Shown here one piece after another: positions 28,214 through 36,245 of a stretch of DNA of 64,000 nucleotides. This DNA is from Niastella vici. GTDB lineage: Bacteria > Bacteroidota > Bacteroidia > Chitinophagales > Chitinophagaceae. Where the stretch lies: positions 62,001 through 126,000 of the forward strand of contig NZ_LVYD01000055.1 in the NCBI RefSeq assembly GCF_002077945.1, read 5' to 3'. A model generated the notes under the pieces. It saw only the letters and a program-made list of their open reading frames with translations, was not told where the DNA came from and made no database searches. Each line of letters begins with the position of its first letter. Position 1 is the first letter of the stretch. The position numbers and the translations under genes are program-made.

Positions 28214-28964
28214 GTCTACTGATGTATGGGAGTGCAGTCAGGAGACAAAAGTAGGAGATGGAAGGGGGCGTACCATTACATTTGATTTTGAAGAAGTGAT
28301 AGAAATCCCTGTTCCGGGAGAAGATGACGAAGATAAGTGGGAAATAACTTCTCAAAGAATTCAGCTGACAGTTCAATATACAGAATATAACAAGGTAGAT
28401 AACCCTAATCATACGTTTATTGAACCTAATAGTGTTACTGTTTCCGGTCAAGGATGGCAAATAACACCTATGTCCTATTGGACCGCCCAGGAAAATACTA
28501 ATACATGGTCAGTCCTGCTTAATAACCAAAAGCAATACATTGGAAGTGCGATCACTGAAAAGCAGCGATCGAAATACATTTCTCTTGTATACTTTGCTCA
28601 TATCATTCATCCCAAAATTTGGGAAGAGATCAAAAAAATACAGTCATCGGTTACTCTCAACGAACATTTCAACATCATTGAGAATTTTTTACCTAATAAC
28701 GCAATTGATGGCGTTATCTGGACTGAAGACAGTAGCTACTATGCTTATCATTATAGGACTGGCAAAAAACTCGTGGTGCAAGCGCTTTCGCTGCAACAAT
28801 TGGGTGATAGTTGTCGTACCATCGTCTCCCATTTTGATAATTGGGAGCATCCAACCTTCGCCACAAATGGCCCCGCATTGGGTGCGCCCACTGAGCGGCC
28901 TTTTTATCTTGCTTCAAAATATACTTTAAATACTATTCAGACGATTGGATTTTATTATCAATAG
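28200..28964 (+). CDS. Unrecognised protein in the RHS tip position
   Basis: This encodes 254 residues, beginning with TTG at 28200 and overlapping the RHS remnant in another frame; the frame is open only from 28188. There is no signal peptide and no family I recognise. Base composition is richer in A/T than the neighbours, as is usual for variable RHS tips and their immunity genes. Two readings are possible. It may be the original C-terminal tip, cut off from the RHS core by a single frameshift between 28188 and 28213, or a separate gene translated by coupling. The lack of an ATG near the 5' end favours the first. A terminator follows at 29031. Confidence 0.5.
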   Translation: MSGTRSTDVWECSQETKVGDGRGRTITFDFEEVIEIPVPGEDDEDKWEITSQRIQLTVQYTEYNKVDNPNHTFIEPNSVTVSGQGWQITPMSYWTAQENTNTWSVLLNNQKQYIGSAITEKQRSKYISLVYFAHIIHPKIWEEIKKIQSSVTLNEHFNIIENFLPNNAIDGVIWTEDSSYYAYHYRTGKKLVVQALSLQQLGDSCRTIVSHFDNWEHPTFATNGPALGAPTERPFYLASKYTLNTIQTIGFYYQ

Positions 28965-29030
28965 AACTCCGCTTATTGTCCGGATTATTCAGGGATAGAT
29001 AAATAACCAATATATTTCCCAATAGTTAGG

Positions 29031-29057
29031 GGCTGTCGAAGGGCAGCCTCTTGTTTT
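29031..29057 (+). terminator. Rho-independent terminator
   Basis: GGCTGTC, GAAG loop, GGCAGCC (7-bp stem with one G-T pair) is followed by TCTTGTTTTT. It closes the RHS region. Confidence 0.7.
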
Positions 29058-29100
29058 TAGTGTTGGTCGCAATCTTTTGCCGGTTGGTCTCATATACAAA

Positions 29101-29129
29101 TTGCCCCGAAAAAAGCAAAACTACATTTG
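29101..29129 (+). promoter_or_regulatory. Bacteroidota-type promoter before the tolC-like gene
   Basis: TTG (29101-29103), an 18-bp spacer and TACATTTG (29122-29129) match the Bacteroidota pattern TTG-N17-23-TAnnTTTG. Transcription would begin about 12 bases before the ATG at 29147. Confidence 0.5.
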
Positions 29130-29146
29130 GGCATTAGTATCAGTAT

Positions 29147-30490
29147 ATGAAGACAGGAATAATCACCATATTAACCGGCATCTGTTTGCTTACAAGGGCT
29201 GTTCAGGCGCAGGACAGCACCGCACAGCCCTTGCCACAGCAATGGACCTTGCCCGATTGCATCAACTATGCATCGCAGCATAATATTTCCATAAACACTT
29301 TACAACTCACCACAAAGTCTACGCAACAGGACCTGCTGCAATCCAAAGCGGCCCTGTACCCCAATGTAACGGGTTCGGTTTCGCAGTCACTCGTGAACAG
29401 CAAGGGTGCCGACCCGGTAGTGGGCGGCTTTGCCACCCAGGCCAGCTTTAGCAGCAACTATGCCATCAACTCCTCGGTGACGCTTTACAATGGCGGTTAC
29501 CTGAAAAATAATCTCAAATCAAAGGACCTGAGTGTACAGATCGCCAACCTCAATGTGCAGGAAACGCAAAACGATATCAGCCTCAGCATTGCCCAGGCCT
29601 GGTTCAACATACTGCTGGCAAAAGAAAATAAAGTGTCGCTGGAGGCCGTGCTCACTACTTCCAAAGAACAATTGAAGCAGGGACAAATAAAATACAAGGC
29701 CGGCAGCATTGCCCGCAAAGACCTGGTGCAAATAGAAGCGCAGGTGGCGAGTGATGAATATAACCTGGTAAATGCCAATAATACGGTGCGCCTGAATTCG
29801 CTCACCTTAAAACAATTGCTGCAATTGCCGCCAACATACGAATTAACCATTGCAGCACCAGATACAGTTGCCGTGTCACCAACCGCGCCGGCATTAGGAA
29901 ATGCGCTGGAAGATGCAATGAACACCCGGCCCGAAGTAAAGAATAAAGACCTGAGCATACAACTGGCGCAAATAGAACTGGAAAAGGTAAAAGCCGGCAG
30001 AAAGCCAACGGTTAGTTTAAGCGCCGCGCTGGCAAGCGGTTACAGTAACAACCAGCACTACCATTATTTCACCCAGTTGAATAATAACTTTTACCAGTCG
30101 CTCGGGGTTTCGGTAAGTATTCCCATCTACAGCCGCCGCACGAACCGCACCAATATAGAGAAATCAAAGATCTCCATTGAGCAGGCCAGGTTATCGTTGC
30201 TGGAAACAAAGACAACCCTGAGCCAGCAGGTAGAGCAGGCATTTATAAACTGGCAGAACGCCATGGCGCAATACAAGGCGGCCGAAGCTCAGTTGAATGC
30301 CAGTAAGGAAAGCTATGATATTACCAATGAGCAGTTACGGCTGGGAGCCATGAACCTTCTCGAATGGCAGCAACAGAAAAGTGCATACGTACAGGCGCTG
30401 CAGTCGTATGTACAATCGAAATACTCGGCATTGTTGTACAATAAGGTGTATTCGTTCTACGCCGGTAAAGGTATTTCAGCAGGCAATTGA
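29147..30490 (+). CDS. TolC family outer-membrane efflux protein
   Basis: A 447-residue protein with a signal peptide ending AVQAQ (about residue 22). It shows two repeated halves typical of TolC/OEP proteins: an N-terminal helical stretch (WTLPDCINYASQHNISINTL), beta-strand segments (SNYAINSSVTLYNGG), a long coiled helix with KYKAGSIARKDLVQIEAQV, and the same pattern again (TNEQLRLGAMNLLEWQQQKS). It would form the outer-membrane duct of the exporter encoded by the following genes. The adaptor gene starts 23 bases downstream, so they are one operon. Confidence 0.9.
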   Translation: MKTGIITILTGICLLTRAVQAQDSTAQPLPQQWTLPDCINYASQHNISINTLQLTTKSTQQDLLQSKAALYPNVTGSVSQSLVNSKGADPVVGGFATQASFSSNYAINSSVTLYNGGYLKNNLKSKDLSVQIANLNVQETQNDISLSIAQAWFNILLAKENKVSLEAVLTTSKEQLKQGQIKYKAGSIARKDLVQIEAQVASDEYNLVNANNTVRLNSLTLKQLLQLPPTYELTIAAPDTVAVSPTAPALGNALEDAMNTRPEVKNKDLSIQLAQIELEKVKAGRKPTVSLSAALASGYSNNQHYHYFTQLNNNFYQSLGVSVSIPIYSRRTNRTNIEKSKISIEQARLSLLETKTTLSQQVEQAFINWQNAMAQYKAAEAQLNASKESYDITNEQLRLGAMNLLEWQQQKSAYVQALQSYVQSKYSALLYNKVYSFYAGKGISAGN

Positions 30491-30513
30491 CAGTGAATTT
30501 TAAAATAACGCAG

Positions 30514-31785
30514 ATGAAACGATACAAATGGATCATATGGACGGTACTGGCGCTGTTGGTGGCAGCCGGTATCTGGGCCTGGAAGTTCAAAAAAGAAGCC
30601 AGCGTGCTGGTGCTGCATACAGCGCATCCTGCCATTGGTACTATAGCCAATACCGTTACTGCCACCGGCACCATACAACCGGTTGATACGGTAGCCGTAG
30701 GTACGCAGGTTAGCGGCACTATTAAATCGGTGTTTGTTGATTTTAATGCTCCCGTTAAAAAAGGTCAACTATTGGCGCAGCTCGATAAAGCAGTGCTGCT
30801 GGCGCAGGAAGAACAGTATATGGCCAACCTGTCGCAGGCGCAGGCCAACCTGGTTTTTCAAACCAGTAATTATAACCGGCAGCAGGAACTGTTCAATGCC
30901 GGCGCGGTGAGCAAATCGGAGCTGGAAAATGCTTTATACCTATACACCAATGCGAAGGGCAATGTAGCCAGCATTAAAGCGCAGCTGGCTTCGGCACAGA
31001 GGAATTTATCCTTTGCCGATATTTATTCGCCCATAGATGGAACCGTATTGTCGCGCAGTGTAAGCGAAGGGCAAACGGTTGCCGCCAGCCTCAGCACACC
31101 TACCTTGTTCAGCATTGCCAAGGACCTTACCAAAATGCAGGTACAGGCTTCGGTTGATGAAGCGGATATCGGCAATGTAAAAAAGGGTCAAAGAGCGATC
31201 TTTACAGTCGATGCCTTTCCCAATGATACATTCAGCGGCACGGTAAAAGAGATCAGGTTGCGACCAAGTGTATCGAGTAACGTAGTTACGTATACCACTA
31301 TCGTCGATGCACCTAATGCGGAGTTGAAATTAAAACCCGGGATGACGGCCAGCATCACGGTGTATACCAAAGAGATCAATAATATTTTATTGGTGCCGGC
31401 GCAGGCGCTTTCCTTTCAACCCGATTCAGCGGTGCGAATGAAGTATGCCATCGCGGGCGGACCGCCCACCGGCAAGCCCGGTGGTGAAGCGCCACCGGCG
31501 CCACCAACTGGTATTAATGCACCGCCAACCGGGGGCAAGAAACCAACATTCGTGTGGTTGAAAAAAGACAGCAGCCTGGTGTTGCAGCCCGTAGAAACAG
31601 GGCTTACCGATGAAACCAAAGTACAGATACTGTCGGGTATAACAGAAGCCGATGAGGTGGTGACCAGTTACCAGGTAACCAATCCGGAGAAGGGCAGTGG
31701 CAGTAAAGGGGCGTCAAGTCCGTTTATGCCCAAACCGCCGGGCGGTAATAATAAGAATAAGAACCAGGGACCGCCCCCACAATAA
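30514..31785 (+). CDS. MacA-like periplasmic adaptor (HlyD/RND family)
   Basis: A 423-residue membrane-fusion protein. The ATG at 30514 is preferred to the upstream TTG at 30487, since it gives an N-terminal basic end followed at once by a membrane anchor (WIIWTVLALLVAAGIWAWKF). The barrel and lipoyl segments (VGTQVSGTIKSVFVDFNAPV, KKGQLLAQLD) and a helical hairpin follow, then lipoyl again (DIYSPIDGTVLSRSVSEGQT) and the C-terminal barrel. Two departures from the usual MacA are visible: a Pro/Gly-rich insertion at about residues 317-342 (GGPPTGKPGGEAPPAPPTG) and a Pro/Gly/Asn/Lys-rich C-terminal tail of about 30 residues. It would link the inner-membrane ABC transporter to the TolC-type duct. 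Confidence 0.88.
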   Translation: MKRYKWIIWTVLALLVAAGIWAWKFKKEASVLVLHTAHPAIGTIANTVTATGTIQPVDTVAVGTQVSGTIKSVFVDFNAPVKKGQLLAQLDKAVLLAQEEQYMANLSQAQANLVFQTSNYNRQQELFNAGAVSKSELENALYLYTNAKGNVASIKAQLASAQRNLSFADIYSPIDGTVLSRSVSEGQTVAASLSTPTLFSIAKDLTKMQVQASVDEADIGNVKKGQRAIFTVDAFPNDTFSGTVKEIRLRPSVSSNVVTYTTIVDAPNAELKLKPGMTASITVYTKEINNILLVPAQALSFQPDSAVRMKYAIAGGPPTGKPGGEAPPAPPTGINAPPTGGKKPTFVWLKKDSSLVLQPVETGLTDETKVQILSGITEADEVVTSYQVTNPEKGSGSKGASSPFMPKPPGGNNKNKNQGPPPQ

Positions 31786-31806
31786 CAGTTAATAAAAAAA
31801 AGGACC

Positions 31807-32553
31807 ATGTCATCAACAATTCTTGAGATAAAAGAGCTGAAGCGGGAGTTTGTAATGGGAAGCGAAACGGTGCGTGCATTAAAGGGCGTATCGTTCACCG
31901 TGCAGCAGGGCGAGTTTGTTACCATTATGGGCAGCAGCGGTTCCGGTAAAACTACTTTGTTGAATATGCTGGGTTGTCTCGATCGGCCGGGTAATGGTTC
32001 TTACCTGCTCGACGGTGTAGATGTGAAAGGATTGTCGCGCAATGAACTGGCGCGCCTGCGTAACCAGAAGATCGGTTTTGTGTTTCAGGCCTACAACCTG
32101 CTGGCTCGCACCTCAGCATTGGAGAATGTAGAGTTGCCCTTGTTGTACAATAGCAAGATCTCAACTGCTGTACGCCGCGAAAAAGCCTTGCAGGCCTTAC
32201 AGGCGGTAAAGCTGGGGGACAGGGCCGGTCATTTGCCCAGCCAGCTTTCGGGCGGTCAACAACAACGCGTGGCCATTGCCCGTGCACTGGTGAATGAACC
32301 GGTAATGATCCTGGCCGATGAAGCTACCGGTAACCTGGATACGCGCACTTCCTATGAGATCATGCTGTTGCTGCAGGAATTGAATCAGCAGGGGAGTACG
32401 ATCGTGTTTGTTACCCATGAACCCGATATCGCAGCTTTCAGCAGCCGCACCATTACATTGAAAGACGGCAGGATCATAAAAGATGAACGGAATCAACAGG
32501 TGAGATCGGCCCGTGAAATGCTGGCGGCTTTACCGGTAAAGGAGGATTATTAA
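31807..32553 (+). CDS. ABC exporter ATPase, MacB/LolD type
   Basis: A 248-residue ATP-binding subunit with all catalytic motifs intact: Walker A GSSGSGKTT (42-50), Q-loop Gln94, signature LSGGQ (147-151), Walker B VMILADE (166-172) and H-loop His204. It matches the MacB/LolD/FtsE group. Here ATPase and permease are separate genes, rather than fused as in MacB of proteobacteria. The gene starts 21 bases after the adaptor; a heptad element separates it from the permease. Confidence 0.92.
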   Translation: MSSTILEIKELKREFVMGSETVRALKGVSFTVQQGEFVTIMGSSGSGKTTLLNMLGCLDRPGNGSYLLDGVDVKGLSRNELARLRNQKIGFVFQAYNLLARTSALENVELPLLYNSKISTAVRREKALQALQAVKLGDRAGHLPSQLSGGQQQRVAIARALVNEPVMILADEATGNLDTRTSYEIMLLLQELNQQGSTIVFVTHEPDIAAFSSRTITLKDGRIIKDERNQQVRSAREMLAALPVKEDY

Positions 32554-32664
32554 AGTTACCAGTTACCAGGTACCAGTTGCCGGGCTCAAATTTATGGCAT
32601 TCTGATTACTGGCAAGCATTCCCCTTTAAGGGCCTGGAAACCGGACACCGGTAACCGGTAACTG
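32554..32664 (+). repeat. Heptad inverted-repeat element C3 (CAGTTAC type)
   Basis: The left arm is GTTACCA/GTTACCA/GGTACCA/GTTGCCG, the core has GGGCTCAAATTTAT and TTTAAGGGCCTGG, and the right arm repeats CCGGTAA. It starts in the bases directly after the stop codon at 32553 and lies inside an operon. Confidence 0.75.
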
Positions 32665-32717
32665 ACAATCGCCAGTTGAGAACGGGTAATGTTCCAATTA
32701 ATAACACTATAAAGTTT

Positions 32718-33944
32718 ATGAAAACATACAATCTCTTCCGCATTGCACTAAAGGCCTTGCAGCGAAATAAATTACGGGCTTTTTTAACAATGCTGGGGAT
32801 CATTATAGGGGTTGGTTCGGTGATCACCATGGTGGCCATAGGGCAGGGTAGTAAACAAAGCATCCGCAGCCAGCTGTCGGGTATGGGCTCGAATATGATC
32901 AACATTCGCCCCTCGAGCAATGTTACGGTGGGTGGCGGGGCAAGGCTGGGCGCTTCTGATCTGCAAACACTCAGGGTGGAAGATGCAAAAGCCATCCAAA
33001 GTAAAACGCATTTTGTTACCGCAGTTTCACCGGCAGTAAATGCAAGCGGACAGGTGATCAATGATTCACAAAACTGGCCTACCACCATACAGGGCGTTAG
33101 TCCGGGTTATTTGACCATCAGGGAATGGAAGTTGAAGTCAGGCGTATCATTTACTGAGACAGATGTCAATGCTTCGGCCAAAGTGTGCCTGATAGGGCAA
33201 ACCATTGTAGAGAACCTGTTTGCGGCCGGCGAAGATCCGGTTGGCAAGATCATCCGGTTTAACAAGATCCCGTTCAAGGTAATTGGCGTGCTGGAAGAAA
33301 AAGGGGAGAATACTTTCGGGCAGGACCAGGATGATATTATGCTGGCGCCTTACACTTCAGTGCAAAAAAGGATCCTGGCCATTACGCATATTCAAAGTAT
33401 TTATGCTTCGGCCGTCAATGAACAAAGTTCCGATACGGCTACGAAGGAGATCAGTGCCATTTTGCGCAGCAATCACAAACTGCAAGCCGGCGATGAAGAT
33501 GATTTCAGTGTGCGTACCCAGGCCGAGCTCATCAGCACCATCAGTTCAACCAGCGAACTGTTGACCGTATTGCTGGCTGCGATTGCAGGCATCTCCTTAT
33601 TTGTAGGCGGCATCGGTATTATGAATATCATGTACGTTTCGGTAACGGAACGTACGCGGGAGATCGGGTTGCGTATGTCGATAGGCGCCCGGGGTATTGA
33701 TATTCTGCTGCAATTCCTGGTAGAGGCCGTTCTCATCAGTATAACCGGTGGCCTTATAGGCGTGTTACTGGGTGTTTCGGCAGCCAAACTGGTGTCGGTG
33801 TTCCTGTCGTGGCCAACACTTGTTTCCGAATCCTCTATTCTGTTAGCCTTTTTGGTTTGCGCCATCACCGGCGTGTTCTTTGGGTATTACCCGGCGCAAA
33901 AAGCATCGCGGCTCGATCCTATTGAAGCATTGCGGTATGAGTAA
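32718..33944 (+). CDS. ABC exporter permease, MacB/FtsX type
   Basis: A 408-residue permease; the ATG at 32718 is chosen because the protein then begins MKTYNLFRIALKALQRNKLR, the usual start of the family. It has the MacB arrangement: one N-terminal membrane segment (about 20-42), a periplasmic domain (about 45-280, MacB_PCD) and three C-terminal membrane segments (about 290-385), with the FtsX-type motif ERTREIGLRMSIGA between the first two of these. With the TolC-like protein, adaptor and ATPase it completes a tripartite MacAB-TolC-like exporter. The substrate could be a peptide, antibiotic or lipoprotein-related molecule; the sequence does not tell. Confidence 0.9.
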   Translation: MKTYNLFRIALKALQRNKLRAFLTMLGIIIGVGSVITMVAIGQGSKQSIRSQLSGMGSNMINIRPSSNVTVGGGARLGASDLQTLRVEDAKAIQSKTHFVTAVSPAVNASGQVINDSQNWPTTIQGVSPGYLTIREWKLKSGVSFTETDVNASAKVCLIGQTIVENLFAAGEDPVGKIIRFNKIPFKVIGVLEEKGENTFGQDQDDIMLAPYTSVQKRILAITHIQSIYASAVNEQSSDTATKEISAILRSNHKLQAGDEDDFSVRTQAELISTISSTSELLTVLLAAIAGISLFVGGIGIMNIMYVSVTERTREIGLRMSIGARGIDILLQFLVEAVLISITGGLIGVLLGVSAAKLVSVFLSWPTLVSESSILLAFLVCAITGVFFGYYPAQKASRLDPIEALRYE

Positions 33945-34012
33945 GGTGAATGGTCAATGGTGAAAAGGCCCCTGAAACCTGTAACTTGCAACCTGTAACC
34001 TGTAACTGGAAA
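33945..34012 (+). repeat. Chimeric heptad element: A-type left arm, C-type right arm
   Basis: GTGAATG/GTCAATG/GTGAAAA begins one base after the stop codon at 33944 and is joined within 15 bases to a run of CCTGTAA/CTTGCAA/CCTGTAA/CCTGTAA. Arm types that elsewhere belong to separate elements are combined here. Confidence 0.65.
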
Positions 34013-34054
34013 CATCATACAGGCGTGCCGTATGAAAAAGATCAACAAATTATT

Positions 34055-35092
34055 ATGAATAGCGCTTCCAATAATATACCATGGCGAAAGATCGTGTTGC
34101 ACGTAGCAGCATGGGCCATTGTATTATCGCTGCCTTATTTAATGCGGTACGATGGTTCAAGACCCAAAGACCCCGATGACAATGGATTTTTCCTGTTGCA
34201 TATTCTTACCAGTTTAATGTGGGGGCCGGTGTATTATTTTAATGCGCTGGTGCTTACGCCGAAATTGATCTTTACGCGCAAATATATTGCCTATGCGGGA
34301 GCAGCGTTGGGCTTGTTTGCCATTATGCTATTCTTTCATGGCTGGCTATTCACCAACCTCATCCATAGCCACCCATTCAAAATATTGAACAGCGCGCTGT
34401 TTAACCTGATCCCTTTTATGGCAGTGCTGGCAATTGGCACCGCCTCAAAACAAGCGCAGGATAAAGTACGGTCAGATAAACTGATGCAACAACGGCAGGA
34501 AGAAAACCTGAAGACGGAATTGTCGTTCTTACGGTCACAGATCAGTCCGCATTTTATGTTCAATGTGCTCAATAATATGCTGGCCATGGCCCGCTTAAAA
34601 AGCGACCAGCTGGAGCCCACTATTATAAAACTGTCGTCGTTGATGCGGTATATCCTGTATGAAGCCGACGAGGAAACCGTTTCGCTGAAAAAGGAAACGG
34701 AGTATTTGCAAAGCTATATCGACCTGCAGCGCCAACGGATGGGCAATAAAGTACAGTTGAAAGTGCGCATGGAACCCGGTGACGAAGAATACGTCATCGC
34801 GCCTATGTTGCTGATCCCGTTTATTGAAAATGCCTTCAAACATGGAACCGGCGCTGTAGATCTTCCGGTGATAGATATTGAGCTGTACACCAGTGGCAAT
34901 ATGCTTTATTTCAGGGTGGCCAATACGTTTAACAGCAGCGCCAATGAAATAAAAGATAAAACATCGGGCATCGGGTTGCAGAATGTAAAAAGACGTTTAA
35001 ATTTATTGTATGAAAACCGGTACAGCCTGTTGATAAACGATATTGACAACTGGTTCACGGTATCGTTACAATTAAACCTGCAACAACCATGA
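34055..35092 (+). CDS. Sensor histidine kinase, LytS/YehU-type (His_kinase family)
   Basis: A 345-residue membrane kinase. The ATG at 34055 is used; the longer open frame upstream is translated repeat element. Four membrane helices fill residues about 14-130, a short coiled linker follows, and the His_kinase box SQISPHFMFNVLNN places the phosphorylated His at residue 166. The ATP-binding N box is IPFIENAFKHG (Asn259) and a GIGLQNVKRRL glycine box follows. There is no separate periplasmic sensor domain. Its stop codon overlaps the start of the response regulator gene (ATGA), so the pair is translationally coupled. A nine-codon frame (34032-34058, MKKINKLL) ends on the start codon and could be a leader. 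Confidence 0.9.
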   Translation: MNSASNNIPWRKIVLHVAAWAIVLSLPYLMRYDGSRPKDPDDNGFFLLHILTSLMWGPVYYFNALVLTPKLIFTRKYIAYAGAALGLFAIMLFFHGWLFTNLIHSHPFKILNSALFNLIPFMAVLAIGTASKQAQDKVRSDKLMQQRQEENLKTELSFLRSQISPHFMFNVLNNMLAMARLKSDQLEPTIIKLSSLMRYILYEADEETVSLKKETEYLQSYIDLQRQRMGNKVQLKVRMEPGDEEYVIAPMLLIPFIENAFKHGTGAVDLPVIDIELYTSGNMLYFRVANTFNSSANEIKDKTSGIGLQNVKRRLNLLYENRYSLLINDIDNWFTVSLQLNLQQP

Positions 35093-35805
35093 TGAAATGT
35101 ATTGCTATAGATGATGAGCCTTTTGCCCTGCAGTTATTAAAAGATTACATCAGCCAGGTTCCCTTCCTGGAGCTGGTGGCTTTATGTGAAGATGTAATGG
35201 AGGCCAATAAGGTGTTGCAGCAGCACGGGATCGACCTGGTGTTTACCGATATCCAGATGCCGCGGCTCACCGGTTTGCAGTTCATTCAAAGCCTTACCGA
35301 GCGGCCCATGTTCATTTTGATCACCGCGTATGAAAAGTTTGCCCTGGAAGGGTTTAACCTGAATGTGGTAGATTATTTATTAAAGCCGGTTGAGTTAAGC
35401 CGCTTCCTGCTGGCCTGTAACAAGGCCTGGGAATTGCACCAGTTGAAAAAGGCGGCCAAACATTCCCCCGAAGTGGCCCCCGCTTATTTCTTTGTGAATG
35501 CCGAATACCGGCAGGTGAAGTTATTATTTAAGGATATTACCTACATAGAAGGACTGAAAGATTATGTCAAGATAAATTTTGTTGCACCCGCCAAACCATT
35601 GCTGGTACGCATGAGTATGAAAGCGATGGAAGAAGAGCTGCCGGCTGCTCAATTTATCAGGATCCATAAATCATACATTGTCTCCATCAATAGTTTAACT
35701 GCTGTCCGCAAAACCAGCGTATTTATCGATAAACTGGAATTACCAGTCGGCGAAACGTATCAATCTGTAATAGAACAGTTGACAAAACGTAAAAGCCAGG
35801 GATAA
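35089..35805 (+). CDS. LytTR-family response regulator
   Basis: A 238-residue regulator. The receiver domain (1-120) has acidic residues IDDE (8-10), phospho-acceptor Asp54 in VFTDIQMP, Thr79 and Lys99. The LytTR DNA-binding domain occupies about 133-232 (FKDITYIEGLKDYVKINF, IRIHKSYIVSINSL). The start overlaps the kinase stop by four bases. Being directly downstream of an exporter, the pair may control the exporter genes, as is common for LytS/LytTR systems next to ABC transporters; this is inference from context. Confidence 0.92.
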   Translation: MMKCIAIDDEPFALQLLKDYISQVPFLELVALCEDVMEANKVLQQHGIDLVFTDIQMPRLTGLQFIQSLTERPMFILITAYEKFALEGFNLNVVDYLLKPVELSRFLLACNKAWELHQLKKAAKHSPEVAPAYFFVNAEYRQVKLLFKDITYIEGLKDYVKINFVAPAKPLLVRMSMKAMEEELPAAQFIRIHKSYIVSINSLTAVRKTSVFIDKLELPVGETYQSVIEQLTKRKSQG

Positions 35806-36245
35806 AGAACGCACGCCACACCAGTTATAGTATTTAACAAAAGTACAAACTCGGCTACTGTTGCAATCACATCGACGAACCGCCCGGTTGTATCGGTGAT
35901 GCGCCCGTATGTTTTGTTGTGAGATAGTTCGCTTGTTTGTTGTAAATATTTAAAATAAAAAATCTATTCTTTTTTCCAACGCTTTGCAGTGCTGCCGCGT
36001 ATCATACAATAACAAGGATCATAAACTACGAATACTTATTGCTGATATAAAGCAGTTGCCAGTTACCTGTTACCAGTTACCGGGGCTCAAATTTATCGCA
36101 GGTTGATAATAGGCATTCTGCATTAAGGGCCTGGTAACCGGGAACAGGAAACCGGTAACTGATACATTGAGCATTAACCATTTTACCATTCACCAATAAA
36201 CTTACTGCTTATAGATCGCCCTTTACCTAACTAATAAAGTCTCTC
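35806..36245. other. Intergenic region before sprA with a heptad element
   Basis: It holds element C5 (36053-36161) and an A-type arm remnant (36176-36199, CCATTTTACCATTCACCA). A palindromic G/C segment lies around 35878-35912. No TAnnTTTG promoter with a matching upstream TTG was found. Confidence 0.5.
36053..36161 (+). repeat. Heptad inverted-repeat element C5 (CAGTTAC type)
   Basis: Left arm CAGTTGC/CAGTTAC/CTGTTAC/CAGTTAC, core GGGGCTCAAATTTAT with GGCATTCTGCATTAAGGGCCTGG, right arm CCGGTAA/CCGGGAA-type units. It is the clearest copy of the C core. Unlike the others it is about 250 bases from the nearest stop codon. Confidence 0.75.
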
